Part shown: one piece after another, positions 1 to 12,124 of the stretch
Numbering within the stretch: position 1 is the stretch's first letter
Layout of the letters: every line of letters begins with the position of its first letter
DNA from: Hofstenia miamia
Lineage: Eukaryota > Xenacoelomorpha > Acoela > Hofsteniidae
NCBI GenBank assembly: GCA_900660155.1
Contig: CABFPE010000010.1
Location: forward strand, 904,800-968,799
Length of the DNA: 64,000 nt
Direction: 5' to 3'
Program-made: the position numbers and the translations under genes
Notes under the pieces: generated by a model
Seen by the model: only the letters and a program-made list of their open reading frames with translations
What the model was told of the DNA's origin: nothing
The model's database searches: none

Positions 1-1246
1 ACTTCTGCGCGAATGAACATTCATCAGAACTGGAAATCAGAGATGGGCATCGGGTCATGTTCGAGCACAACAATTTTGAAATTGAGTCTGATCGGGTCGG
101 GTAAGCTCAGGGAAGAGGCCAGCCGGGTAATTATCGGGCATGATAAACTATTTAAAATAGAATATTTCGTATTTATTTGTTGCAATTCATGTACATTTTT
201 ATGTTAAGTAGGTCTATATTGTCTTCTTCGAGTTAGTTCAGGTCGGGTAAGGAAATCGGAAATAGACAGTTTGGGTCGGATTGTGTGTCGGATCGAGATA
301 GGCTTAGTTATTTTATTCAATGCCAAAAAAGCTTAGCAACATGCAAGCACTGGAATTTTCGCAATATAGTGCAATTGATTGAAATTGACAGGGATTAAGA
401 GTCGAGTTCGAGTATTTTTTTGAGGAAAATTCCTAGCTCGATCGAGTTTTTTTAGAGTAAGATACAATTCATTTTACGATAATTCCGAGTTTTGTAAGCT
501 GAAAAAAAATTATTTGCGATTTATAAGGAAACTGAAGTATAAAAAAATTTAATTTTTAAGATATTTTCGAGTGGATTTTTTAATCGATTTTGAATTGATA
601 ATTTCTCTTCCGAGTTTTTCCGATCGAGTTTTGCGAGTTCATTCGAGTTCGAGTTCTTAGCATTCAGAGTACTCGAAAACATCTGGAAATGGAATTCAGA
701 AAAGGTATGATATATTTTTTTCATAAAATATTTTACTTGACCAAATATTTGGAGTTTTTTTAGTTCTATAATCTCGTATTTACCAAACTCCTTCTTCACC
801 ACAAAAATTTAATGATAAGGGAAATTCAATTCGATATCGTAATCGAGATAAACGTTTGAAAAAAATTCTTACAACTTCAGTGTCACTCACTAAATTATTT
901 ACTTCTATAGAAAATCCAATTCACAATCAACTGATTTACAAAGTTTTCCAAACATGCAACAGGGTCATTGAGTCAAAAATCCTAATCCTACAAAAAAGTT
1001 TAGTACATGTCCTCACGTGAAGAGAAAACAATTCTTCTCAAATTTCATAGATTAAGGAAGATGAGCTCATGACAATAAAGATCGTCACTTAAAAGATATG
1101 TTACATGCACATGCCAACCACTCAAAATTACATAAAATAAAATCTGAATGAAATGTCCTACTCTAACAGTAGTTTAGCCTACCTTCATCAATAGGTTGCC
1201 TGATAGCATTGACAAATTACCAATCGGAATGAAAATAAATCTTGTA
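1..1246. other. Gene-free stretch with GGGTCGGG- and CTCGAG-rich repeat debris
   Basis: No coding signal. Positions 45-300 hold repeated GGGTCGGG-like words beginning at GAGATGGGCATCGGGTC, which resembles hAT terminal sequence; similar words recur near 20.8 kb and 24.95 kb. Positions 390-660 hold repeated CGAGTT/CTCGAT words like those at 27.1-27.4 kb. Both look like old non-autonomous DNA transposon remains, but ends and target duplications could not be fixed. Confidence 0.35.
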
Positions 1247-1482
1247 TGAAGACGATTGGAGAACATCAATTAAAAAACCGTCGTTTCTAATTGAAGTGAA
1301 TTGAGTGATGGCGAATGCAGACGGTTTATCACTCAAGGTGAACTCAACAACAATTACGTCACAATGAAGACGATTGGAGAACATCAATTAAAAAACCGTC
1401 GTTTCTAATTGAAGTGAATTGAGTGATTGCGAATGCCAACGGTTTATCACTCAAGGTGAACTCAACAACAATTACGTCATAC
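1247..1482. repeat. Tandem duplication, 2 x 118 bp
   Basis: Two head-to-tail copies (1247-1364, 1365-1482) starting TGAAGACGATTGGAGAACAT and ending ACAATTACGTCA, differing at only a few bases (for example GATGGCGAATGCAG against GATTGCGAATGCCA). No coding content. Confidence 0.9.
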
Positions 1483-1726
1483 ATCTATTGTCAAAGACAT
1501 TTATCGATCGACACCCCAGTATGAAAAATAATCATTAAAATTTGATTGCAAACATCTATTTATACAATATTATACTGAATGAAAATACAAGCATTTTAAG
1601 CTTACCATAGGCTAATGAGAGAACTAGCAACTCACAAACTTAAGCTTGACTGTATATACGATACCAACACTTAAATAATTCGAAGATATTATAAACAAAC
1701 TAAACCACGTCTGTGTCAAATATACA

Positions 1727-1890
1727 CAGTGCTGGAATCGTGAGTTGATTTTCCGACACGAAAATACGCAGTTAGGCCCGAGCCCGGCAAGGTACGAAAA
1801 TCTATAATTTTTTCGTTGAATGTAAAAGACATCTTAGATTAACTTTCGATGATGTTAATATACAAATTAATAGATTTATAGCTAAATTCA
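1727..1890. mobile_element. hAT-type MITE, copy 1 (partial), CAGTGTTGGAACC family
   Basis: Starts CAGTGCTGGAATCG and continues through a TTTTCCGACACG block and a stretch rich in TAAAAGACATCTTAGATTAA, matching the copies at 23681-23965 and 42666-42948. The right end has decayed, so no terminal repeat or target duplication is visible. Confidence 0.6.
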
Positions 1891-2857
1891 AGATTATACT
1901 CTTTTGTACAATATTATGAAACAAAATGGTCTGGAAACAATTACATAAGTTAAACAAAACTGTCTCAACACATTTATATGCATAATTTAAGCGAACTATA
2001 AACGCTTTAGTTTGTGATGAAAACAAGATCGGACCACCGTATTCCACGGGACATCATACAAGGGTAATTTTTGAGGAAAATAGAGTAGACAAAAAAAAGA
2101 CCAAGTTGGAGCTTGGCCTTATAGAAACGGCAAAATTCAATGTGTTTGAATAAACAGGCCGTCACTTGGGTAGAAATTTCAGTAAATCTGTTTGGAATAT
2201 TACGCAGAAGGGCATGTAAGTCACCGCAAATGCAGTAATGTCAGCAATGTGTTCAAAAAATCAAATTTCATTTTCTAGTTCATAAATTTTACATTCGTTT
2301 TTAATTATAAATTCTAGGTGTCTAGTATCCCACCATTGATCTAGCAAAAGAAAAATTGAAGAATTTTTTGATAAAGATCACATAAATGGGTGAAACTGGC
2401 AGAGCAAGTCCAAAGCTTTCAGCGCTAAGTTTTCGGCTCATGTCGAATAAAAGTAAATAAAGCTATTGAAGTAAAGATTTAAGGAGAAGCTTTCGTATTT
2501 TGCATAAAAATTTCTACAGATAATGAAACAACTCAATAAAGTAACATGAAAACAGAGCTATATTTACAGTATTCCCATTGTAGGGAAAGGGCGGCGAGGC
2601 AGATGACAATACTTAAGGTGAACTTCAATCTTCGATTAACCCTAGGCAAATTTCGACACAAGAACGAAATCGCTAAAGTTCACAAGCGTAAAAAATTGAT
2701 CCAATAAAACTTCTTTCGCAAAAAAACTGCATCGAAAAATATTAACTACTGTAACAATTTTGCACTGCGTTCATCTCCATTCAACATCCAAAATATAAAG
2801 ATATTGCTTCACATTTCCCACCATTTCAAAACTAAAGCAAAAAACATGGTTGTAACA
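1891..2857. other. No gene or recognisable repeat seen
   Basis: AT-rich sequence without a coding frame, splice-site context or clear repeat structure. Confidence 0.4.
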
Positions 2858-3300
2858 AGAGATATACACTGGAGATTATTTCCACCGCGGAGAAAAAAAA
2901 TTCACCGCTAATCACCGCAAAGTACATTTTTACCGCAAACCACCGCAATAAATGATATACCGTGATATACTGCAACAAGGTCGGTTTTAATCTTCGTAGG
3001 TTTTAAAAAAATATATATTTCTGATTTGTTCTTAGGGTTATGGATATGCATTGAAAAGTCTTAAAGACAATTTCTTAGGTGTTTTGTCAATTCGTCGAAT
3101 ATTTTAAGACTAGTATCCAAACTTCCATGTAATATGATAAATATTTCTATTAACATTTAGTATGTTAAATCCATTCATTATATTTCAAACTACAATTTTT
3201 TGAGAAATACTTATAGATAAATTTTAAAACAAAGCACGTTATCTTCATAAGTTGTTATAATTCAACCGCTAAGCACAACAACTGTTTATATCGCTACGAG
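2858..3300. mobile_element. hAT-type MITE (CCGC-rich family), diverged copy
   Basis: Aligns with the complete element at 21807-22301 over most of its length: shared blocks include CACCGC repeats, the GTTATGGATATGCATT/GTTATGCATCATTCGT region, AAAGACAATTTCTTAGGT and TTTTTTGAGAAATACTTA. The right terminus is absent; shortly after it the sequence runs into a lone N and the 149-bp array. Confidence 0.65.
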
Positions 3301-3394
3301 ACTTGTCAACGAGCCACAGAAAATCTTTCAATGAGGCTCGTTTCAGCTCGGAATTTTATAAAAAATATTGTGCTCTCAGAATTTTTTCCATNCC

Positions 3395-6094
3395 GCAGTT
3401 TCCAGTGTTTAGCTAACCACTATTGTATTAGTAAAACGTTTTAAGTTGTTAATCAATTAAAACAAAATGACGCTGCAATTTGACTAGTGGTCCCGGGGTT
3501 TTCATTTATCTCGCTCGGTTCGATTTTGGTTTTGAGTGAAAACAGCGGTTTCAGTGTTTAGCTAACCACTGTCGTATTAGTAAAACGTTTTAAGTTGTTA
3601 ATCAATTAAAACAAAATGACGCTGCAATTTGACTAGTGGTCCCGGGGTTTTCATTTATCTCGCTCGGTTCGATTTTGGTTTTGAGTGAAAACAGCGGTTT
3701 CAGTGTTTAGCTAACCACTGTCGTATTAGTAAAACGTTTTAAGTTGTTAATCAATTAAAACAAAATGACGCTGCAATTTGACTAGTGGTCCCGGGGTTTT
3801 CATTTATCTCGCTCGGTTCGATTTTGGTTTTGAGTGAAAACAGCGGTTTCAGTGTTTAGCTAACCACTGTCGTATTAGTAAAACGTTTTAAGTTGTTAAT
3901 CAATTAAAACAAAATGACGCTGCAATTTGACTAGTGGTCCCGGGGTTTTCATTTATCTCGCTCGGTTCGATTTTGGTTTTGAGTGAAAACAGCGGTTTCA
4001 GTGTTTAGCTAACCACTGTCGTATTAGTAAAACGTTTTAAGTTGTTAATCAATTAAAACAAAATGACGCTGCAATTTGACTAGTGGTCCCGGGGTTTTCA
4101 TTTATCTCGCTCGGTTCGATTTTGGTTTTGAGTGAAAACAGCGGTTTCAGTGTTTAGCTAACCACTGTCGTATTAGTAAAACGTTTTAAGTTGTTAATCA
4201 ATTAAAACAAAATGACGCTGCAATTTGACTAGTGGTCCCGGGGTTTTCATTTATCTCGCTCGGTTCGATTTTGGTTTTGAGTGAAAACAGCGGTTTCAGT
4301 GTTTAGCTAACCACTGTCGTATTAGTAAAACGTTTTAAGTTGTTAATCAATTAAAACAAAATGACGCTGCAATTTGACTAGTGGTCCCGGGGTTTTCATT
4401 TATCTCGCTCGGTTCGATTTTGGTTTTGAGTGAAAACAGCGGTTTCAGTGTTTAGCTAACCACTGTCGTATTAGTAAAACGTTTTAAGTTGTTAATCAAT
4501 TAAAACAAAATGACGCTGCAATTTGACTAGTGGTCCCGGGGTTTTCATTTATCTCGCTCGGTTCGATTTTGGTTTTGAGTGAAAACAGCGGTTTCAGTGT
4601 TTAGCTAACCACTGTCGTATTAGTAAAACGTTTTAAGTTGTTAATCAATTAAAACAAAATGACGCTGCAATTTGACTAGTGGTCCCGGGGTTTTCATTTA
4701 TCTCGCTCGGTTCGATTTTGGTTTTGAGTGAAAACAGCGGTTTCAGTGTTTAGCTAACCACTGTCGTATTAGTAAAACGTTTTAAGTTGTTAATCAATTA
4801 AAACAAAATGACGCTGCAATTTGACTAGTGGTCCCGGGGTTTTCATTTATCTCGCTCGGTTCGATTTTGGTTTTGAGTGAAAACAGCGGTTTCAGTGTTT
4901 AGCTAACCACTGTCGTATTAGTAAAACGTTTTAAGTTGTTAATCAATTAAAACAAAATGACGCTGCAATTTGACTAGTGGTCCCGGGGTTTTCATTTATC
5001 TCGCTCGGTTCGATTTTGGTTTTGAGTGAAAACAGCGGTTTCAGTGTTTAGCTAACCACTGTCGTATTAGTAAAACGTTTTAAGTTGTTAATCAATTAAA
5101 ACAAAATGACGCTGCAATTTGACTAGTGGTCCCGGGGTTTTCATTTATCTCGCTCGGTTCGATTTTGGTTTTGAGTGAAAACAGCGGTTTCAGTGTTTAG
5201 CTAACCACTGTCGTATTAGTAAAACGTTTTAAGTTGTTAATCAATTAAAACAAAATGACGCTGCAATTTGACTAGTGGTCCCGGGGTTTTCATTTATCTC
5301 GCTCGGTTCGATTTTGGTTTTGAGTGAAAACAGCGGTTTCAGTGTTTAGCTAACCACTGTCGTATTAGTAAAACGTTTTAAGTTGTTAATCAATTAAAAC
5401 AAAATGACGCTGCAATTTGACTAGTGGTCCCGGGGTTTTCATTTATCTCGCTCGGTTCGATTTTGGTTTTGAGTGAAAACAGCGGTTTCAGTGTTTAGCT
5501 AACCACTGTCGTATTAGTAAAACGTTTTAAGTTGTTAATCAATTAAAACAAAATGACGCTGCAATTTGACTAGTGGTCCCGGGGTTTTCATTTATCTCGC
5601 TCGGTTCGATTTTGGTTTTGAGTGAAAACAGCGGTTTCAGTGTTTAGCTAACCACTGTCGTATTAGTAAAACGTTTTAAGTTGTTAATCAATTAAAACAA
5701 AATGACGCTGCAATTTGACTAGTGGTCCCGGGGTTTTCATTTATCTCGCTCGGTTCGATTTTGGTTTTGAGTGAAAACAGCGGTTTCAGTGTTTAGCTAA
5801 CCACTGTCGTATTAGTAAAACGTTTTAAGTTGTTAATCAATTAAAACAAAATGACGCTGCAATTTGACTAGTGGTCCCGGGGTTTTCATTTATCTCGCTC
5901 GGTTCGATTTTGGTTTTGAGTGAAAACAGCGGTTTCAGTGTTTAGCTAACCACTGTCGTATTAGTAAAACGTTTTAAGTTGTTAATCAATTAAAACAAAA
6001 TGACGCTTCAATTTGACTAGTGGTCCCGGGGTTTTCATTTATCTCGCTCGGTTCGATTTTGGTTTTGAGTGAAAACCGCGGTTTCAGTATTTTT
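3395..6094. repeat. 149-bp satellite array, about 18 monomers
   Basis: Eighteen head-to-tail monomers of 149 bp; matching positions step 3545, 3694, 3843 ... 6078. Each monomer contains TTTCAGTGTTTAGCTAACCA, GTTGTTAATCAATTAAAAC, GTGGTCCCGGGGTTTTCATT and CTCGGTTCGATTTTGG. Interior copies look identical; the first (ACTATTG for ACTGTCG, one extra C) and the last (ACGCTTCA for ACGCTGCA, CCGCGG for CAGCGG) differ, as expected of unequal crossing-over or of an assembler filling the interior. The left edge abuts a single N (3392). The right edge runs into ATACTGCCGGGCCCTA, which resembles a transposon terminus. No open frame spans a monomer. Confidence 0.95.
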
Positions 6095-7498
6095 TTCGAT
6101 ATACTGCCGGGCCCTAGTTAAATGATGATGAAAAAAATAACATTAATATTTTTGAAAACAGAGAAAACCCCTAACCCGCGAAAACAGAGCGGTTAGCACA
6201 ATTTCGGCAACATATTTATCTTCGGGATTTAAGCCACACTAATCTCATCACAATTTATCCCTGAAAAGAAAAGTCCCCCGAAGTTATTGGATTAGCCGTG
6301 TACTTGGCATTGCGCAATTTGGTAATGGCAAAAGAAATTTGCAGATTTCGTGAAGGTTGAAATTTTAACTTGAAAAATTAAAATGCAGATTTAGGTCTAG
6401 CGTCCAGTGGAGAATGGAAGGATGTAGAAAAATCAAATGAAATACATTATAATATGTTGATTCTAAATTACGCGACGTGTCCTTGATTATACTAACGTGT
6501 GGATGTAGCAATTTCAGACATAGATATCCATTTGATATTCCTTAATGTCCCAAACAGTAAATTATTTTGGATATGATAAAAACACCGTTTCTCCACACTT
6601 GTGGCTTAATACACGTTATTTGCATAACAGCTCCCAAATATAGCCAATGAATAATTGGAAATTCTTTTGATGTTAAAATTTCATACACATTTTATAATGG
6701 CATAAATAGGACTTCCTACTGCGACTAGAAGCAATTATGGTCTTATCATTTTATCTGAATTGGACTACAATACATTTTTTATTATTTAAACGTGGTCATA
6801 GAAAATTACTTATCTATAAAAATGGCTATAGTAGAAATAGAAATATATTATTCCAAGTGGTAGTGATTTGAATTATTAATACACTTTACGACTTATTACA
6901 ATATCCGCTCAATAGTCGGTTGAACAGCTTCAAACGACTATAAGGAGTAGTGTTGCTTCTAGTGATCAGGTACGTAAGAATGATGCATAATGTCCAAAAT
7001 AAAGCACGCGCATTTTCAAATGCCTAGTTTATATCTTAATAACATGATCACTTTTGAAATTGCACCGGATTTTTCAGGATCGGATCTGTATTTTTAAAAA
7101 TCGGATTATGTCGGATCTTTAAATTCATATATCATAGAGTGCAGTTACTTTGTGCACATGAGGCTACGAAGAACATAAACTGATTCATTGCGTTATATTT
7201 CAATAATAAGCTAATTTTGTGTTTAATTTTTGTGTAAATTTGGTTCGGCTTTGCATCTGCACTTGTCTATTTTTTAAAGTAATAAATACACCCTGATTTT
7301 TGAACAATCAATTTTAACATTGTTAAAATTTCCCGCGGTTAGTATCCGAACTCGACCCAACCAGGAATAGGGTCATTTTTAATAGGACTCCTGATGTCAC
7401 TCCATATTCAAATTAAAATGTAAGATTTTGAATGCTTGGTGATTACTGTTCCTGGATCAAAATTTGGAGTTTAGGTGACGGGGATCGTTCTAAAGAAA
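6095..7498. other. No gene seen
   Basis: AT-rich non-coding sequence. The first bases (GATATACTGCCGGGCCCTAG) may be the end of an element that contained the satellite array; no partner terminus was found. Confidence 0.35.
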
Positions 7499-7558
7499 TT
7501 CAATAAGAAATATTCCATAAAAACGTCTGGTAGTGCACTTCGAATATTTCTTATTGAA
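7499..7558. repeat. Inverted repeat, perfect 17-bp arms
   Basis: TTCAATAAGAAATATTC at 7499-7515 and its exact complement at 7542-7558, with a 26-base loop. It could fold as a hairpin in either strand. No flanking gene explains it. Confidence 0.8.
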
Positions 7559-9625
7559 ATAAACGAAGATAGTAAGTAACCTTACACTAAATTGCAAAAT
7601 TGTAAATATTTATAGTAAACATTAAGTGACATTCATAAAAGCCACGTCGGGGAATTGCAGACGATCAAAACTAAATCTTAGCTTTGGGGTGTAAAAGTCA
7701 TACTATAGTATCCACATGGATTTTCACAGTTTATTTATAAATATGACTAAGACGAAAGGAGAATGAACAGACTACCATCGTCTGAATAATTTTTAGTAAA
7801 ACAACTGAGGTTTGTGTGACTAATTGTATTCAAGAAAATTTCGATTTAATTTATGTATTTACCTTCTTAGTAATATGAAAATATATTTGGCAAAAAATAT
7901 CACTGGCATAATAGCGCGTATATACACTAGCTTTTTTAAATCAAGCCTCATTAAATGACTAAATTACTAATGGATCTTCAGATCTCAATTCAATTTATTC
8001 CTAACGTTATCGGATAATTTTCAGATGAAATAGAGTAAGCCTCAAATTTCAAATCGTTTCACAAAACAAAAATATTTGTAGTATTCAGGACAAATGTTCA
8101 TGTACCATCCATTGCCATTCCATCTTAATGTGGTACGGTTGCCTTCATCCCTTCCCATGGGAATCTCGTGCTTAAATAACACAAATGAATTTTGATCAAA
8201 AAGAAGTTGAAACTGAAGATCTTAAATTGCTTGGAATTGTAAACGAAATAAATAGGTTTTTGTTAAGTATTTGCTAAATTTCTCAATGACAGAAGTTATC
8301 ATGGTCTATACGTACAGTCTGGCATTTAGAATTTAGTACACTGGTAACAAAAGACTTCATTTTTGGGAAATTCCGAGAGGAGGTAAATGAACATTTGCTT
8401 CGAAGCATGGCCTACTAAATCAATGTTAGTCGTCCATGTTCGAAGCCATTTGAAAATTTTGATTGTCTTTCTTCAAGTACCCAAACTAAAACCACAAACT
8501 ACGACAGTAGTTGTAAATATGTGCAGCAGTTGTGTTTTGAAAACTTTTTCAATTGAACAATGAATTCTACTATGTAATATTGAGGGTGATATTGGATTGA
8601 TTACTAGATCTTTACTTGTTTATAATATTGCAACTCAGTTTTGTAAAGTTGTATTAGTTTTCACATAAGGTTAGTCCCAGTCCAATTTACTCGCATTTGG
8701 TCCCAAGGCACATCTTATATTTGGACCAAAGTGACAAAAATTATGTATAAAATTCTGGTCTCAGTCTTTTCATCTCTAATCCGAGTCCCATGTTAGTCTT
8801 AATCCGACGAAAATATTTAGTCCCATGAGAATAGGACCAGTAAATAATTAAATAGTTCCGTAGATCCTATTTTCACAGCATAAAAAGCATGATTACCACA
8901 GTGGAATAAAAAATGTATGCAGCATTTAAACTCCAATTGAAAAATATTAAAAATTTATCGCATACAGGGATACAAGCATTGATAAAAATAGTTTTGCAAA
9001 TGGAGACATCTATTTGGTAAATAAGAACTAAGAAAATAAAGCGCGTTTGCTTAAACGGTTAATAAGGCAGTCGACTAATTATCTGTCCCTACATTTATTA
9101 ATGCATTCGTCAATTATTGACCGGCGATGCCTTAAATAGCAGCGTCAATTTTGACTTAAAAGTGAATTCGCTTAACAATGGATACTAAATGACGCCTTGG
9201 AATTTTTGGAATTATGTCAGCTTTACCAGGGTTGGCTAAACAGATTTTTGGAAAGCCAATGGACAAATTGCAAAAATCAAATTTATAAGTGAGGGAAATA
9301 CAATTCATTAAGGTAGAAGATATACATGTACATTTATCATTTTTTGCAACACTTTATCTAAACATACTTTTTAGTTGTGCATAAGTAATGCTAATTAGCT
9401 GGAGAACAAAATATGAATATTTCTTTCATGCAGTGTAACATAAAAACTATTCATAGTGGAGAAAACAAAATTAGTACAATGATAAAGGACATATATATCT
9501 ACTGCATGAGTGGAAAATAGTTATAAATTTTTGAAAATAGTTATAAATTTTTAAAAAATGACATTTTAAAATTTGTGCAAATTTCAAGGCATATACTAAA
9601 TCAAGTCACGACAAAATTTTCTTCA
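7559..9625. other. No gene seen
   Basis: AT-rich non-coding DNA. Around 8665-8850 the words AGTCCCA/TGGTCC recur several times, probably an old repeat, but no ends can be defined. Confidence 0.35.
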
Positions 9626-9632
9626 GTAATAG

Positions 9633-10207
9633 CAAGGCCTACTGTAATCACGGCCTGGCGATTTGCAGTAAAATTAACAAAAATGAGGCCGCAAACATAC
9701 TTCGCTACAGACCAAGATTTGATGCAAAAAAACGATTTTAAATAACCAAATCAAAGAATTAGCTATTGTACACATCTGTGCACCGTTTGGAGCGATTTGC
9801 TTCCTTTAAAATGGCAAAAACCACCTTCAAATATTATGAGGCCATTCACAATAAACAATCATCTTTCTGCATATCAAAATTTATGATTTGTCCTCATAAA
9901 AATCAGCAAATGTAGATGTACGCAAGCAGAAATGTAGCTCTAACCATTCTACTTTGAGATGATATATTTCTAGAAATTTAACTTACTTCTTTGCTTGTGA
10001 AAACCTTTAATTGTTTGATGAACCCTTTTTTTGTTGCCAAGAAAATGCAATGGCTGTAACTCCACAAATTTTATGGGAATTTCTTATATTCTTTGTATTG
10101 CATATTTGGACAAAATTTTACACTAATTCCCTACTTACAAAAGTATTTATTGCTACTTTTCGTTTTTTGTACTGCAAATCGCCAGGCCGTGATTAAAGTA
10201 GGCCTTG
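9633..10207. mobile_element. Non-autonomous TIR element, 575 bp, MULE- or hAT-like
   Basis: Inverted termini of about 39 bp with one mismatch: CAAGGCCTACTGTAATCACG at the left, complement of the right end CAAGGCCTACTTTAATCACG, both continuing GCCTGGCGATTTGCAGTA. GTAATAG flanks both ends directly (9626-9632 and 10208-10214); read as AAGGCC...GGCCTT the flanking repeat is 9 bp with one mismatch. Long TIRs with a 9-bp duplication fit Mutator-like elements, and a MULE transposase relic lies 180 bp to the right; a hAT origin is not excluded. The interior is AT-rich and non-coding. Confidence 0.85.
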
Positions 10208-10387
10208 GTAATAGCAATGACATTTCTATTCCACTCATTCATTAGTATATATATCCAGGAATACACACACAAAATTTGGTGATGATGTCTTAAAAAATAA
10301 CTTCAAAAGAGTGCACCAAAGCTGAGATTGTATGCGAAAAAACACATTTCGAGATAGACAAAAACAAACTTTATTCACCTATTTCCA

Positions 10388-11173
10388 CTAATCAAAAGCA
10401 ACTTTTTCATAAATAGGGCCTTCTCCTACATGCATTTTGTTCATAAACCCTTTTTTCAAACTTCTAATAGTCTTTCTTCATTTTTTGCTGGCTCAGTTTA
10501 CTTATGGGCAGTCTGTTTCAGTCTCTTAATGACCCTATAAAGACAAGCTTCAGCAGTGATGCCCACAGCTGGTACTCCCATTTGTCCAAATAGCCTTATC
10601 ACTGACACCATCCCATTATTGAAGTGCAACACCTCACTCTCAACAAAATACTCTTTGGAGCAATTATCTCAAATAAATTTATTTAGGCTTTCATTACTTT
10701 TCTGGATTTTACGTGAACAAATTTTGATATAAGTTCAGTCTATGTCAGTCTATCAAAAATACGCTATACTTGTTCAAATACAGCCTCAGGTAATCCATTG
10801 GTATATTTATAAGTCTCTGGATCCTTGACATATCCACACCATGATAGTTCCGCTTTGCTGGGCAGTTGTAATGCAAGGGCTTAGTAGCAGTGGAGATGAC
10901 ATGCAGCAGAACTATAGGTCCCCAACATTATGACGAATGGCCAGATCATAATAGTTTTGTAAAGTCTCTATCTTGTTATCGGTAAGCCTGTTCTTCCCAC
11001 CAATAGGCAACTATCACAAACGTTTGACCGCGCAGATCGTTTTTGAGGTTGAGACATGCTGTGCCAACCAATTTCTGAAAATTCCCACATCACTCCAACT
11101 TTTCTATTTGCACACTATCCCCATAAGACTGTTCAGCAGATACAGATACACAGGAAGATGAATCTCCATCTCT
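10388..11173 (-). pseudogene. Mutator-like (MULE) transposase C-terminal relic
   Basis: Minus-strand reading, split over all three frames, gives the order of blocks typical of the C-terminal part of the animal Mutator-like transposase family: GDGDSS at the top, SYGDSVQIEKLE, then LTDNKIETLQNYYDLAIR, a WCGYVKDPETYKYTNGLPEA block, ELISKFVHVKSR, FNNGMVSVIRLFGQMGV and a final KKGFMNKMHVGEGPIYEK before a stop at 10388. Several stops and frameshifts interrupt it and the N-terminal catalytic half is absent, so it is a dead copy. The family is recognised from the GDGDS, LQNYY and FNDG-type motifs; no database search was possible. Confidence 0.75.
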
Positions 11174-12124
11174 TAAGTACTATGTATACATGAGATTGTG
11201 TTTGAGCGATTATATATATATTTTTTTCCACAGCCCTATTCTTTGGTCTACATCGATTTCTTTTTGATCCCACTTTGACACAATATGTTTCCAAATAAAT
11301 TTACTGTAAAATCAGAGCATATAAATTGATAATGTTGACTATAACGATCCTATTTTGATATTTAGATCATGAAAAAAATTAGCATGTGAGTAAAGAAAGA
11401 CTGCAACTCCAGAAAGAAACTTGCAAATGTTGACCTCTAGTGACCGTTGAAAATAACAAGCAGATGAATCTCTTATTGTAATTCAACAGGTTTTTTCCAA
11501 TTCACAAAACAAAAGGGTCAAAGTGGTTGCAAGGGAAATTTTTTAAAATATATATATACTCAAGGGGGTGACAAAAATATGAAAAAAAATTTTTGAAAAG
11601 GAGATAAACATTTAGTAGGTATGTAATTTTAAAAGAACTAATAATTTAATTTAAAAACCAAAACGAAAAAAGAAATATTTTTTTCTCCCTTAACTATAAA
11701 ACCCCTACAAAGGGGGGACCCGGGGCTTAGGCCACCCCCACGATTGGGAAAAACTTACAAAGGTATCAGTATCCCTAAACTTAGTAAACAAAAGGGTTTG
11801 GGAAGAAAATTTATCTATTTAAAAAAAATTTGACGTGGGAAAAATATAATTAACTATTGAATAAAACTCTAACGTGAGAAAAATGTAATCAAAATACAAA
11901 AATTAATTTCTAATCTATTTTCATTATATTTAGTGAATTTTAACAAATTATAACTATTTTCAATCGTAGTAAGTAAGGCCTAGCTTTGCTCCACAGTTAT
12001 CCCAACAAGTCAAAATTCCATGTTTACTAACCCTTATTATCGAAATATAGGCGCGGATGGAAATGGATACTGATATTATTACCAAAACAAAACCACATCC
12101 GCATCGTGCATACGAACACCCAAC
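11174..12124. other. No gene; homopolymer-rich stretch
   Basis: No coding signal. 11500-11900 has unusually many short homopolymer runs (AAAAGGGG, GGGGGGACCCGGGGC, TTTTTTT), like the suspect segment at 12.7-13.47 kb, so base accuracy here may be poor. Confidence 0.4.

Noticed and set aside
3395-6094. The 149-bp array as a CRISPR or as a tRNA-derived repeat (GGTTCGATTTT resembles a B box)
   Set aside because: There are no unique spacers between repeats, the organism is an animal, and the box A to box B distance and the consensus do not fit a tRNA promoter.
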